The notes: a model not told the origin generated them from the sequence alone. Positions 45,659 through 58,470 are shown, counted from the first letter of the stretch. The stretch: DNA of 64,000 nucleotides from an uncultured Burkholderiaceae bacterium (GCA_934525625.1 CAKSZL010000007.1:102615-166614), one strand, 5' to 3'. A program made the numbers and translations.

Positions 45659-47623
45659 ATGCTTGCTCAACCCGTACTCCAATTCTCGGGCGTGCAGGTG
45701 ACCGCCAGCGTGGACGGGCGGGACGTCGCCTTGCTGCGCCACGTCGATTTCGAGGTCGGCAAGGGCCGCACGCTGGGCCTGGTCGGCGAATCGGGCGCGG
45801 GCAAAAGCATGGTGGGCCGCGTCGTGGCCGGCTTGCTGCCGTCCAATCTGAGGTTTGCCGCTGGCGAGGTTCGCTTCCAGGGCGAACGCCTGACCGGCCG
45901 GGCGGCGCGCGGCTATCTGGGCCGGCGCATCGCCTTCATTCCGCAGGAACCCTTGTCCGCCTTGAACCCCGTGCTGACCATACGGCAGCAGATGCGTGAA
46001 CACCTCAAGCGCGTGGGCATTGCGCGCGGCGAGCGCGAAGCCTATGCCCATGCGCGCCTGGCCGAAGTCGGCCTGCCAGAACCCGCGCAGATACTGGGCC
46101 GCTATCCGCACCAGCTTTCGGGCGGGCAATGCCAGCGCGTGCTGATCGCCATGGCGTTCTCCGGCAACCCGGAACTCATCATCGCCGACGAGCCGACGAC
46201 GGCGCTGGACGTCGTAACCCAGGTGCAGATCATCCATTTGCTGCGCCAGATCCAGCGCAAGTACGAAACCGCCGTCATCCTGATCACGCACGATTTGCGC
46301 ATGGCGGCGCATGTTTGCGACGACGTGGCGGTGCTGTACGCCGGAGACGTGGTCGAAACCGGCCCCGCGCGGCAGGTGCTGGAACAGCCCAGGCACCCGT
46401 ATTCGTGGGCGCTCAAGCTGGCCACGCCTTCGCTGCAAGGCAATCTTTACGAGCTGCCCGTATTGCCCGACCTGATGCCGGGCCTGCGCGTCATGGCCGA
46501 ACTGCCGGGCTGCCGCTTCGCGCCGCGCTGCGCCACGCGCAACGCCGAGTGCGAGTCTCGCGTGTCTCCGCTGGAAAGCGTGGGCCAAGGGCATTACATA
46601 CGCTGCGCGTCGGCGTGCCGCGTGGAGCAAGGCGCGCGCACGGCCGACCTGAACAAGCGCGCCCTCTCCGTCACGCAGCAGGGCGAAGCCTTGCTGGAAT
46701 TGCGCGAGGCGGGCATGCGCTATGCGGTCAAAGGTGTCAGCCAGCGCGGCGTAAGGGCCCTTTTTGCCGCCGGGCCGCCCCAAGGCAAAAAGCGCCCCCT
46801 TGGGGGGCAGCAAGCGGACGCTAGTCCGCGCGGCGTGGGGGCCTATTTCCATGCGCTCAAGCCGTTGTCGCTGGTCATTCGTCCCGGAGAACTGGTGGGC
46901 GTGGTCGGCGAAAGCGGAAGCGGCAAAAGCACCTTGGCCCGCGTGATGGCGGGCTTGCTCGCGCCCACCAGCGGCGAGGTGCTGGTGGGCGGCACGGCGC
47001 GCCATCAGGCGACGGCACAGCAACTGGAGCAAATGCGCAAGAGGGTGCAGATGGTGTTCCAGGACCCGGATTCGGCGCTGAACCCCAGGCGCACCGTCGA
47101 AAAACTGATTACCCAGGCCATGGAGATACAGGCGGGCGTCACGGCGGGCGAGCGCAGCCAGGCCGCCGGACGCCTGGTGGGGCAGGTGGGCATGGCGAGC
47201 GACGCCTTGCCGCGCTTCCCCTCGCAGCTTTCGGGCGGCCAGAAGCAGCGCGTCAACATCGCGCGCGCCTTGTGTGCCGCGCCCAGGCTGCTGATCGCGG
47301 ACGAAATCGTGTCGGGGCTGGACGTCTCGGTGCAGGCGCTCATTATGAATCTGCTGCTGCGCCTGAACCGCGAGCTGGGCATCGCCGTCGTGCTGATTTC
47401 GCACGACTTGTCCGTCATCCGCTATCTGTGCCAGCGCGTGCTGGTGATGTATCGCGGCAGCGTGGTCGAGCAGGGCGAGACCGAGAGCGTGTTCAGCCAC
47501 CCGCGGCACCCCTACACCAGGGTATTGCTGTCCAGCGTGCCGCCGGACGATGCGCAAGCGCATTGGCCGCCGGAGCAAGAGCTCCTGGAGGCTCAGATGG
47601 CATTGGCGGAAACGGAACAATAG
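45659..47623 (+). CDS. Fused double ABC ATPase (DppD-DppF type) with in-frame repeat insertion
   Basis: A 654-residue protein joining two oligopeptide-importer ATPases. Half 1 has GESGAGKSM (~45), [15 protein letters not shown] and DEPTTALDV, then the DppD-type Cys cluster ([14 protein letters not shown]). Half 2 has GESGSGKST (~422), [15 protein letters not shown] and DEIVSGLDV (Ile for Pro in the Walker B neighbour). Between residues ~363 and 400, in the loop between the first strands of half 2, a peptide containing [12 protein letters not shown] is encoded by a copy of the dispersed terminator-like repeat. The frame is intact. Confidence 0.93.
   Translation: MLAQPVLQFSGVQVTASVDGRDVALLRHVDFEVGKGRTLGLVGESGAGKSMVGRVVAGLLPSNLRFAAGEVRFQGERLTGRAARGYLGRRIAFIPQEPLSALNPVLTIRQQMREHLKRVGIARGEREAYAHARLAEVGLPEPAQILGRYPHQLSGGQCQRVLIAMAFSGNPELIIADEPTTALDVVTQVQIIHLLRQIQRKYETAVILITHDLRMAAHVCDDVAVLYAGDVVETGPARQVLEQPRHPYSWALKLATPSLQGNLYELPVLPDLMPGLRVMAELPGCRFAPRCATRNAECESRVSPLESVGQGHYIRCASACRVEQGARTADLNKRALSVTQQGEALLELREAGMRYAVKGVSQRGVRALFAAGPPQGKKRPLGGQQADASPRGVGAYFHALKPLSLVIRPGELVGVVGESGSGKSTLARVMAGLLAPTSGEVLVGGTARHQATAQQLEQMRKRVQMVFQDPDSALNPRRTVEKLITQAMEIQAGVTAGERSQAAGRLVGQVGMASDALPRFPSQLSGGQKQRVNIARALCAAPRLLIADEIVSGLDVSVQALIMNLLLRLNRELGIAVVLISHDLSVIRYLCQRVLVMYRGSVVEQGETESVFSHPRHPYTRVLLSSVPPDDAQAHWPPEQELLEAQMALAETEQ
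46768..46846. repeat. Dispersed terminator-like repeat inside a coding region, copy 2
   Basis: Shares AAAAAGCGCCCCCTTGGGGG and flanks with 20776-20851 and 63711-63785, including the CGCCGGGCCG start and the CGGCGTGGGGG end; the middle carries CGGACGCTAGTCCG in place of CCGAAGG. It is translated in frame within the fused ATPase. Confidence 0.85.
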
Positions 47624-47635
47624 GAGGGCAGGGAT

Positions 47636-48970
47636 ATGGACAGGAGCGGCGCGGACTATCGCGCGAACCCCCAGGCGGTGGCCGGGCTGGTCGAAGCGGC
47701 GCAGGTGCACCGCGACGTCTATCTGAGCGAGGACATCTTCGAGCTCGAAAGAGAAAGGCTGTTCGCGCGCTCGTGGCTGTACGTGGGCCATGCCAGCCAG
47801 GTGCCCGAGACGGGCGACTACCTCACCGTCGACCTGGTCGGCCATCCGGTCATCATGATCCGCCACGCCGACGGCGGCGTGCGCGTGCTGCTGAACCGCT
47901 GCGCGCACAAGGGCGCACGCCTGCTCAGCGAGCCCAGCGGCAAGGTGCCCAGGTTGCTGCGCTGCCCGTACCACGCCTGGAATTTCGATTTCGACGGCCG
48001 CCTGCGCGGCGTGTCGCTGAAAGCCGGCTACGAGGGCACGGGATTCGAGCAAAGCGTCGCTGCGCAAGGCTTGTCCAAGCCGGGCGGCGTGGCCGAATAC
48101 CGCGGCTTCGTGTTTGCCCGCATCAGCCAGCAGGGGCCTGATTTTCACGACTTCTTCGGTTCGGCGCTCAAGGCGCTGGACAACATGGCCGACCGTTCCC
48201 CCGAGGGCGAGCTGCAGGTGGCGGGCGGCTGCGTGCGCGCCGAAATCCGCTGCAACTGGAAGATGTACATCGAGAACATCAACGATTCCGTCCATCCGGT
48301 CTCCACGCACGAATCCGCTTCGGGCACGGCGGGCGACATCAGCCATGAATTCGCCGACGCGAACCCGGCCGCGCTGGAACAACTGCTGCCGTTCGGCGCG
48401 GGCTACGACTTCTATTCCAAGATGGGCGCGCTGACCCTGCCCAATGGCCACAGCATTCTGGGCACCGAGTTCAGCATCCATTCGGCCTATTCCGATATTC
48501 CCGGCTACCAAGAGCAGCTGGAGCAGGCGCACGGGCCGCAGCGCGCCCGGGAGATACTGGCGTTCTCGCCGCAGAACGTGGTGTTCTACCCGTCCATGGC
48601 GTCCAAGGGCTCGCCGCAGATCATCCGTGTGCTGCGGCCGGTCAGCGCCGGCCTGACGCGCCTGGAGGTCTGGTCGTTCCAGCCCAAGGGCGCGCCCGAG
48701 GTGATGCTCAAGCGCGGCCTGATGTACAGCCGGCTGGTGTTCTCGCCCATGAGCGTCGTCGGCCACGACGACGTGCATTTGTTCGAAAGCCAGCAGACCA
48801 GCCTGGCCTGCGCGGGCAACCCCTGGGTCAACCTGCGGCGCCAGTTCAGCCCGGACGAATCGGATAGGCCCGAGAACGCGCTGGCCGACGGCAATAGCGA
48901 AGCCTTGATGCGCAACCAGTTCCGGGCCTGGCTGGAGATGATGCGCCAACCCGGCGAGGAGCGGGCATGA
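47636..48970 (+). CDS. Rieske ring-hydroxylating oxygenase, alpha (catalytic) subunit
   Basis: A 444-residue alpha subunit. The Rieske [2Fe-2S] ligands are NRCAHKGARLL and LRCPYHAWNF (C-x-H and C-x2-H, residues ~85-115). The mononuclear iron site is visible as NINDSVHPVSTHES (His/His) with a later Asp. It would dihydroxylate or demethylate an aromatic ring with O2 and electrons from a reductase. AGGAGG precedes ATG 47636. The beta-subunit gene overlaps its stop by four bases. Co-transcription with an ABC importer is unusual and suggests the imported solute, or a product of it, is the substrate. Confidence 0.93.
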   Translation: MDRSGADYRANPQAVAGLVEAAQVHRDVYLSEDIFELERERLFARSWLYVGHASQVPETGDYLTVDLVGHPVIMIRHADGGVRVLLNRCAHKGARLLSEPSGKVPRLLRCPYHAWNFDFDGRLRGVSLKAGYEGTGFEQSVAAQGLSKPGGVAEYRGFVFARISQQGPDFHDFFGSALKALDNMADRSPEGELQVAGGCVRAEIRCNWKMYIENINDSVHPVSTHESASGTAGDISHEFADANPAALEQLLPFGAGYDFYSKMGALTLPNGHSILGTEFSIHSAYSDIPGYQEQLEQAHGPQRAREILAFSPQNVVFYPSMASKGSPQIIRVLRPVSAGLTRLEVWSFQPKGAPEVMLKRGLMYSRLVFSPMSVVGHDDVHLFESQQTSLACAGNPWVNLRRQFSPDESDRPENALADGNSEALMRNQFRAWLEMMRQPGEERA

Positions 48971-49449
48971 GTCGAGAAAACCTGCGCGAAGTCCTGACGG
49001 ATTTCGTCTACCTGGAAAACCGCCTGCTCGACGAGCGGCGCTATGCGGAGTGGTACGAGCTGTTCGCCGAGGACGGCGTGTACTGGGTGCCCGCGGACGA
49101 AGACCAGACCGATAAGGAGCTGCACGTTTCCATCGCGCTGGAAGACAAGATGCTGCTGAAGCTGCGCATAGACCGCATGAGCCACGCCCAGGCGCACTCG
49201 CTGCACCCCAAGGTGCGCGCGCTGCACGTCGTACAGCGCCCCGAGGTGCTGCCGGACACGCCCGAGGGGCTGCACGTCGCCGGCTGCAATCTGTTCTATA
49301 TGGAGCGCCAGGGCGGCAATCAGTTGACGCTGGGTGCCAGCGTGCGCTATATGCTGCGGCCTGTTGGTGACGGTTTGCGCATTGTCGAGAAGCGCGTCGC
49401 GCTGCTAGGCTGCGAGGGTTTTCTGCCGGCGATACAGCTTTTTATATGA
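48967..49449 (+). CDS. Ring-hydroxylating oxygenase, beta subunit
   Basis: A 160-residue NTF2-fold beta subunit of the alpha3-beta3 oxygenases: an acidic start (LTDFVYLENRLLDERRYAEW) followed by YELFAEDGVYWVPA and RMSHAQAHSLHPK, standard for the family. It is structural and helps shape specificity. It overlaps the alpha gene (ATGA) and is 6 bp from the flavin-reductase-like gene. Confidence 0.92.
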   Translation: MSRENLREVLTDFVYLENRLLDERRYAEWYELFAEDGVYWVPADEDQTDKELHVSIALEDKMLLKLRIDRMSHAQAHSLHPKVRALHVVQRPEVLPDTPEGLHVAGCNLFYMERQGGNQLTLGASVRYMLRPVGDGLRIVEKRVALLGCEGFLPAIQLFI

Positions 49450-49455
49450 TGGACA

Positions 49456-50121
49456 ATGAATGGCATGCAGACACATGAAATAGGTGAGGCAAAGGCGCTG
49501 GCGGCGGGCGACTACGCCAGCCTGGAAACGCAGAGCATGGCGGCCGGCATGGCCTATCGCCTGCTGACGGGCGTGGTCGTACCGCGCCCCGTTGCGTGGA
49601 TCAGCACGCAAAGCGAGCGGGGCGTGGTCAACCTGGCGCCGTTCAGCTCCTTCAACTACGTGGCGCATTCGCCGCCCATGCTGGCGGTCAACATCAACGT
49701 CGAAGACGACGGTCGCCTGAAAGACACCGCGCGCAACATCGAGCAGAGCGGCGCTTTCGTCGTCAACATGCCGCCCGCCTGGGCGGTGGACGCCGTCAAC
49801 GAGAGCAGCGCGGGCTATCCCGCCGAAGCGGGCGAGGCCGAAGCGCTGGGCATCCCGCTGCTGCCCGGCCTGTGCGTGCCGGTGCCGCGCGTCGCCTGGG
49901 CGCGCGCGCAGATGGAGTGCGTGCTGCGCCACCGGCTGCCGCTGGGCAACGGCGTCAACGTGCTGTACATCGGCGAAGTGCTGGCCTTCCACGTGGCGCA
50001 CGAGGCCTTCGACGGCCAGCGCGTGGACAGCCGGGCGCTGGCGCCGCTTGCCCGGCTGGGCGGGCCGTTCTACACGGGGCTGGGCGAAATCATCCAGCGC
50101 GACCGTCCGGCGCCGCGCTGA
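49456..50121 (+). CDS. Flavin reductase-fold (DIM6/NTAB) protein
   Basis: A 221-residue protein of the split-barrel flavin-reductase family: AYRLLTGVVVPRPVAWISTQ, then VNLAPFSSFNYVAHSPPM and the GAFVVNMPP segment match FMN-binding members of the YhcR/NTAB-like group. Such proteins reduce free flavin or bind it; this one is not the FAD/[2Fe-2S] reductase normally used by Rieske oxygenases, and no ferredoxin or reductase gene is in the operon. ATG at 49456 or 49465. It is the last gene of the operon, 250 bp before smc. Confidence 0.8.
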   Translation: MNGMQTHEIGEAKALAAGDYASLETQSMAAGMAYRLLTGVVVPRPVAWISTQSERGVVNLAPFSSFNYVAHSPPMLAVNINVEDDGRLKDTARNIEQSGAFVVNMPPAWAVDAVNESSAGYPAEAGEAEALGIPLLPGLCVPVPRVAWARAQMECVLRHRLPLGNGVNVLYIGEVLAFHVAHEAFDGQRVDSRALAPLARLGGPFYTGLGEIIQRDRPAPR

Positions 50122-50371
50122 GGGCGCAACCAGGCCCTAGGCGGCTTACCGCCCCTTCCCGGAACCAAACGGTTGCACTTTTGACAATTCCTGATGATTG
50201 AGGGCCGTGGGCGCCCCGGAAGCGGCGGGCGTACGCGGATACGGGCGGCCCCAGGCGTTTTCAGGCCTGTTTGCGGGGCCGGGCGCCCGCCTTCAGTGCG
50301 TTATCATAGGAAGATTAAAATCCGCCGGGTCTTCAGCCTGCTATCTCCGCCGTTTTTTCCGTTATTTAATT

Positions 50372-53300
50372 GTGCGCCTGACTCAAATCAAATTAGCCGG
50401 GTTCAAGTCGTTCGTGGAACCGACGGTCATTCCCACGCCCAGCCAATTGGTGGGCGTGGTGGGTCCCAACGGCTGCGGAAAATCCAACATCATCGACGCT
50501 GTGCGCTGGGTGCTGGGCGAAACCCGAGCCTCCGAGCTGCGCGGCGAATCCATGCAGGACGTCATCTTCAACGGCTCGGGCAACCGCAAGCCGGCGGCGC
50601 GGGCGTCGGTCGAGCTGGTGTTCGACAACGCCGAAGGCCGGGCGGCGGGGCAGTGGAGCGCCTATGCCGAAATCGCCGTGCGCCGCGTGCTGACGCGCGA
50701 CGGCACCAGCAGCTACTACGTCAACAACCAGCAGGTGCGCCGCCGCGACATCCACGACATCTTCCTGGGCACAGGCCTGGGCGCGCGCGGCTACGCCATC
50801 ATCGGCCAGGGCATGATCAACCGCCTCATTGAGGCCCGCCCCGAAGAACTGCGCGTCTTTCTCGAAGAAGCCGCGGGCGTGTCGCGCTATAAAGAGCGCC
50901 GCCGCGAAACCGAGAACCGGCTGTCCGACACGCGCGAAAACCTCACCCGCGTCGAAGACATCCTGCGCGAACTGGGCAGCCAGCTCGAAAAGCTCGAAGG
51001 CCAGGCCGAAGTGGCCATGCGCTACCGTGGCCTTCAGGAAGAAGGCGAGAAAAAACAGCACGCCCTCTGGCTGCTGAAGGAACGCCAGGCCCGCCAAGAG
51101 CAGAAAGACAAATTCCTGGCCATCGAACAGGCCCAGACCGACCTCGAAGCCTCCACCGCCGATCTGCGCGCCTGCGAGGCCGAGCTCGAATCGCGCCGCC
51201 AGGCCCACTATGCCGCCGGCGACGCCGTGCATGCCGCGCAAGGCAAGGTGTTCGAATCTGGCGCCTTGGTCAGCCGCCTGGAAGCCGAGATCCGCCACGT
51301 GGTCGACTCGCGCAACCGCCTGCAAACCCGGCGCAACCAGTTGCAGGCCCAGATCGAGGAATGGCAGTCGCAGCAAGAACACTGCCGGCAACAGATCGAG
51401 CAGGCCGCGCACGAGGCCGAGGAACTCCAGGCTCGCCAGGAAGAAGAACAGGCCCGCGCCGAAGCCGCCGCCCAGGCCCTGCCCGACGTCGAGGCCCAGG
51501 TGCGCGCCGCCGGCGCCTCGCGCGAGGAAATGCGCAGCGCGCTGGCGCGCGTCGAGCAAAGCCTGGCCCTGGTGGCCCAGACTCAGCGCGATGCCGACCG
51601 CCAAATCAACCAGCTGGCGCAGCGCCGCGAACGCCTCGAACAAGAATTGCGCGAGCTGGACGCGCCCGACCCCGCCGCGCTGGAGCACCTGGCCGGCGAG
51701 CTGGCCGTGCTGGAAGAGCAGCTCGAGGAATCCCAGGGCCAGTTGGCCGAGCTCGAAGACCGCCTGCCCGGCCTGGACGAAACGCGCGCGGCGGCTCACG
51801 TCAAGTCGCGCGAGGAAGCCGACGCCCAGGCCCGCATCGAGGCGCGCCTGGCCGCGCTCAGCAAACTGCAGGCCGATGTGCAGAAGCAGGGGGCGCTGCA
51901 GCCTTGGCTGGAACAGCAAGGCCTCACCTCGCTGACGCGGCTCTGGCAGAAAATGCACGTCGAGCCCGGCTGGGAAACCGCCTTCGAAGCCGTGCTGCGC
52001 GAACGCATGACGGCGCTGGAAATCCGCCAGCTCGAACACGCGCGCGCCTTCGTCAACGACCCGCCGCCCGCGCGCCTGGCCTTTTATCAGCCCGCCGTGG
52101 CCAAGCCGCCGGCGTCGGCGCCGGCCGGGCTTACGCCGCTGACCGACAAGCTGCGCATCAGCGATCCCGACCTGCGCACCGTGCTCGATAGCTGGGCCTC
52201 GCAGGCCTTCATCGCCCCCGATTTGGCCACGGCCTTGTCCACCCGCGCCGAGCTTCCGTCGGGCGGGGTCTTCGTCCTGAAGGAAGGCCATCTCGTCGAT
52301 GCGCACGGCGTGCGTTTCTACGCGCCCGATTCCGAACAGGCCGGCATGCTGGCGCGCCAGCAGGAAATCGAAAACCTCCAGCGCGAACTCAAGGCGCGCC
52401 ATCTGATCGCCGATCAGGCGGTCTCCGAAGTGGCGCGCGCCGAGGCCGCCTGGCAGCAGGCTTCGCAGGCCATGGGGCCGGCGCGCACGCGGGTGTCCGA
52501 ACTGACGCGCCGCCTGCACGACATCCAGTTGGAACACTCGCGCTTGCAGCAGCAGGCGCGCCAGTCGGGCGAACGCGCCCAGCGCATTCACGAAGACCTG
52601 GCCGAGATCAAGGGCCAGACCGAAGAATTCGCCGCCGCCCGCGACGAGGCCGAGGCGCGCTTCGAGACTCTGGACCTCGAACTGGCCGAACACCAGGAAC
52701 GCTACGCCGACGCCCAGATGTCGGGCGAGCAGTTGGCCGAAAAAGCCGAGCAGGCGCGCCAGGCCTTGCGCGACGCTGAACGCCTGGTGCAGGAAACCCA
52801 ATTCGCCATCCGTTCGCTGCAAGTGCGCGTGGCCGACTTGCAGCGCAACCAGCAACTGGCCGCCGAGCAGGTGCAGCGCGCCAAGGACGAACTCGAAGGC
52901 CTGCAGGGCGAGCTGTTCGAATTGGACGCCACCGCCGCCCAGGCCGGCTTGCAAGACGCGCTAGAGCAGCGTGCCCAATGCGAGGAAGTGCTGACCCAGG
53001 CGCGCATCGAACAAGACAATCTCGCGGCCTTGCTGCGCGCCGCCGACGAGCGCCGGCTGGAACTCGAACGCTCGCTGGAGCCGCGCCGCCAGCGCATCAT
53101 GCAATTGCAACTGCAAGAGCAAGCGGCCCGCCTGGCGGTCGAGCAGTTCGCCGAGCAGCTCGACGCCCACGAGGTAGACCGCGAGGCCCTGGCGCGCACG
53201 CTGGCCGAGCAGCCCGAGGAATGGTCGCGCGTCAATTGGCTGCAATCCGAAGTGCAGCGCATCTCGCGCCAGGTCGAAAGCCTGGGGCCGGTGAACCTGG

Positions 53301-53896
53301 CCGCGCTCGACGAACTGAACACTTCGCGCGAGCGCAAGGGTTTCCTCGACGCCCAGCACGGCGACCTGATGGACGCCATCGAAACCCTGGAAGCCGCGAT
53401 ACGCAAGATAGACAAGGAAACCCGCGAGCTGCTGCAGGAAACCTTCGACGCCGTCAACGCCCACTTCGGCGAACTCTTCCCCAAGCTGTTCGGCGGGGGC
53501 GAAGCCAAGCTGATGATGACGGGCGACGAAATCCTGGATGCCGGCGTGCAGGTGATGGCGCAGCCGCCGGGCAAGCGCAACAGCACCATCCACCTGCTGT
53601 CGGGCGGCGAGAAAGCGCTGACCGCCACCGCGCTGGTGTTCGCGCTGTTCAAGCTCAACCCCGCGCCGTTCTGCCTGCTGGACGAGGTCGACGCGCCGCT
53701 GGACGACGCCAACACCGAACGCTACGCCAACCTGGTCGGCAGCATGAGCGAACAGACGCAGTTCCTGTTCATCTCGCACAACAAGATAGCGATGCAGATG
53801 GCCCGCCAGTTGATAGGGGTTACCATGCAAGAGCAGGGCGTATCGCGCATCGTGGCTGTGGACATCGAGTCTGCGCTGCAACTGGCGGAGGCCTGA
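50372..53896 (+). CDS. smc: Chromosome segregation ATPase SMC
   Basis: A 1174-residue SMC: head with Walker A GPNGCGKSNIIDAV (~32), two long heptad-rich coiled coils (about 170-500 and 680-1000), a hinge (~510-660, with globular residues around LQPWLEQQGL), then the C-terminal head with LSGGEKALTATALVFA and DEVDAPLDDAN. It compacts and separates sister chromosomes. I choose GTG at 50372 (MRLTQIKLAGFKSF); an open frame to 50198 is unsupported. Followed by zipA-like and ligA, the conserved betaproteobacterial order. Confidence 0.95.
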   Translation: MRLTQIKLAGFKSFVEPTVIPTPSQLVGVVGPNGCGKSNIIDAVRWVLGETRASELRGESMQDVIFNGSGNRKPAARASVELVFDNAEGRAAGQWSAYAEIAVRRVLTRDGTSSYYVNNQQVRRRDIHDIFLGTGLGARGYAIIGQGMINRLIEARPEELRVFLEEAAGVSRYKERRRETENRLSDTRENLTRVEDILRELGSQLEKLEGQAEVAMRYRGLQEEGEKKQHALWLLKERQARQEQKDKFLAIEQAQTDLEASTADLRACEAELESRRQAHYAAGDAVHAAQGKVFESGALVSRLEAEIRHVVDSRNRLQTRRNQLQAQIEEWQSQQEHCRQQIEQAAHEAEELQARQEEEQARAEAAAQALPDVEAQVRAAGASREEMRSALARVEQSLALVAQTQRDADRQINQLAQRRERLEQELRELDAPDPAALEHLAGELAVLEEQLEESQGQLAELEDRLPGLDETRAAAHVKSREEADAQARIEARLAALSKLQADVQKQGALQPWLEQQGLTSLTRLWQKMHVEPGWETAFEAVLRERMTALEIRQLEHARAFVNDPPPARLAFYQPAVAKPPASAPAGLTPLTDKLRISDPDLRTVLDSWASQAFIAPDLATALSTRAELPSGGVFVLKEGHLVDAHGVRFYAPDSEQAGMLARQQEIENLQRELKARHLIADQAVSEVARAEAAWQQASQAMGPARTRVSELTRRLHDIQLEHSRLQQQARQSGERAQRIHEDLAEIKGQTEEFAAARDEAEARFETLDLELAEHQERYADAQMSGEQLAEKAEQARQALRDAERLVQETQFAIRSLQVRVADLQRNQQLAAEQVQRAKDELEGLQGELFELDATAAQAGLQDALEQRAQCEEVLTQARIEQDNLAALLRAADERRLELERSLEPRRQRIMQLQLQEQAARLAVEQFAEQLDAHEVDREALARTLAEQPEEWSRVNWLQSEVQRISRQVESLGPVNLAALDELNTSRERKGFLDAQHGDLMDAIETLEAAIRKIDKETRELLQETFDAVNAHFGELFPKLFGGGEAKLMMTGDEILDAGVQVMAQPPGKRNSTIHLLSGGEKALTATALVFALFKLNPAPFCLLDEVDAPLDDANTERYANLVGSMSEQTQFLFISHNKIAMQMARQLIGVTMQEQGVSRIVAVDIESALQLAEA

Positions 53897-53940
53897 GCTG
53901 GTCATGACAACAAGTTTTTCCAAACCCGATGGGGCGGACA

Positions 53941-57048
<3,108 letters not shown>

Positions 57049-57049
<1 letters not shown>

Positions 57050-57378
57050 CGCATTTTTGGTTTAAGTATTTACAAATCTGATGGCGAGCGTGTGTTTTTA
57101 AGCCGGTCGAGGGCCGGTGCGGGCTTGTCCGCGCCAGCGGCCGGTCGGGCGGCCCCGCTGCGCGGGGCTTCCCGCGTCTACCTCGTACGTGCGGGCGGCG
57201 AAAGAACTCGCCCTCAGCGCTGCGCGCTTGCGGAGCTCGGGCAGCTTTCGCCGACTGCCCCCGCACTGCCTTCGGTAGCACGCGGCGCCCTCCAACGGCC
57301 GCTGTAGGTGAGTATGCCGGCACCGGCCCTCGACCTCAGCGTTGAGCAAACTTGCAAGCACTTAAACCAAAAATGCGC
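57049..57378. mobile_element. MITE-like element, complete copy, TA-flanked
   Basis: A 330-bp non-coding element bounded by TA (57047-57048 and 57379-57380), consistent with a TA target duplication. Terminal inverted repeats begin GCGCATTTTTGGTTTAAGT at both ends and continue imperfectly for about 65 bp, including GTCGAGGGCCGGTGC near the inner end. The centre has strong hairpins (CCCCGCTGCGCGGGG) and no transposase. A second copy starts at 63794. It fills the gap between ligA and the parvulin gene. TA target and size suggest mobilisation by an IS630/mariner-type transposase elsewhere. Confidence 0.82.
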
Positions 57379-57412
57379 TAGCGGCGGCCCATTCAAGCCG
57401 CCGGTTAACGCC

Positions 57413-58189
57413 TTACTTGACGTTGGCAGCCTTCATCAAATCGTCGCGCAGCTTGGCCAGGCTTTGCTGGCGCAGCATGTCTTCGATCTGCGGGCGCACG
57501 GCGTCCAGCGCGGGGAATTGCAGCGGGCGCGTGTCTTCGACTTCGATGATGTGCCAGCCGAACTGTGTTTGCACCGGCGCTTGCGTCATCTCGCCTTTCT
57601 TCAGGCCCTCGGCGGCCGAGGCGAATTCGGGCACGTAGTTGGTGACCGGGCCCCAGCCCAGGTCGCCGCCGTTCTGGCCGCTGCCGGGGTCGATGGAGCT
57701 TTTCTTGGCGGCGGCTTCGAAGGTGGTCTTCTTGCCCTTGATGTCGGCGATCAGCTTCTTGGCTTCGGCTTCGTCTTTCACCAGAATGTGGCGCAGCTTG
57801 TATTCCTGGCGGTTGGCCTGCGCGTTCTTGATTTCGTCGTAGCGGGCTTGCACTTGGGCGTCGGTGATGGGGTTCTTTTCGAGGTGATCGGCCATCAGCG
57901 CGTGGGCCAGGATGTTCTGGCGCGCCAGTTCGAGCTCTTGGCGAACGTCGGCTTTCTTGTCCAGGCCGGCTTTCTCGGCGGCTTGCACGAAGACTGCGCC
58001 GTTGATCATTTCCTGTTTGACCCGTTCGCGCAGTTCGGGCGTGTCGGTTTCGCCGCGCTCGACGAGCAGGGCGACGAGCTCGTCGTACTGTTTTTGCGGA
58101 ATGGGTTTGCCGTTGACCGTTGCAAGCGTCTGGGCGTAAACAGGAGCGGCCATCGCGCATGCGAGAGCCAGCGTTGCGAGTCGTTTCAT
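57413..58189 (-). CDS. Periplasmic parvulin-type peptidyl-prolyl isomerase (Par27-like)
   Basis: A 258-residue exported PPIase: signal peptide (residues 1-19, ATLALACAMAAPVYAQ), SurA-like N-terminal helices, a parvulin domain (~130-225; RHILVKDEAEAKKLI, GGDLGWGP, FGWHIIEVED) and a C-terminal helix. Length and context match Par27-type chaperones of Bordetella, which assist outer-membrane proteins and adhesins. ATG at 58189 overlaps the bolA stop (ATGA). Confidence 0.9.
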   Translation of the reverse strand: MKRLATLALACAMAAPVYAQTLATVNGKPIPQKQYDELVALLVERGETDTPELRERVKQEMINGAVFVQAAEKAGLDKKADVRQELELARQNILAHALMADHLEKNPITDAQVQARYDEIKNAQANRQEYKLRHILVKDEAEAKKLIADIKGKKTTFEAAAKKSSIDPGSGQNGGDLGWGPVTNYVPEFASAAEGLKKGEMTQAPVQTQFGWHIIEVEDTRPLQFPALDAVRPQIEDMLRQQSLAKLRDDLMKAANVK

Positions 58190-58467
58190 GAATTGCCTTT
58201 GTTGGAACTTGGCTGGGCGTCGATGGCCAGCGCATGGATGGGATGGGGGATCAGATCTTGGACCAGATCATACACGAGGCGATGCCGGGCCAAAGGCATC
58301 TTGCCGTTGAACTGCGGGCTGGAAATGCGCACCCGGAAATGGCTGGCCCCCGACTGCGCGCCGGCGTGGCCGGCATGCATGTGGGACTCGTCGATGATTT
58401 CCAGCGAGTCGGCCTGCAGCGGGGCCAGGCGTGCGCGGATGAGTTCGGCGCGGTCTTGCGCGGACAT
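58186..58467 (-). CDS. BolA-family protein
   Basis: A 93-residue BolA/IbaG-type protein with class-II KH-like fold: LEIIDESHMHAGH, FRVRISSPQFNGKMPLARHRLVYDLV (quoted in part), ending at a variable tail. The His pair after DESHMH is the iron-sulfur/glutaredoxin partner site in the family. Role in Fe-S trafficking or stress is known for relatives. ATG 58467; overlapped by the parvulin start and 3 bp after yciB. Confidence 0.9.
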   Translation of the reverse strand: MSAQDRAELIRARLAPLQADSLEIIDESHMHAGHAGAQSGASHFRVRISSPQFNGKMPLARHRLVYDLVQDLIPHPIHALAIDAQPSSNKGNS

Positions 58468-58470
58468 GGA

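Noticed and set aside
45623..48949. 1108-codon frame on the minus strand
   Set aside because: Antisense shadow of the ABC ATPase and oxygenase genes caused by high third-position GC; no domain features.
50393..52954. 853-codon frame on the minus strand
   Set aside because: Antisense shadow of smc, with low-complexity Leu/Gly/Ala composition.
57092..57307. Frames inside the MITE-like element
   Set aside because: Arg/Ala/Pro-rich and inside a hairpin-rich repeated element; no protein features.
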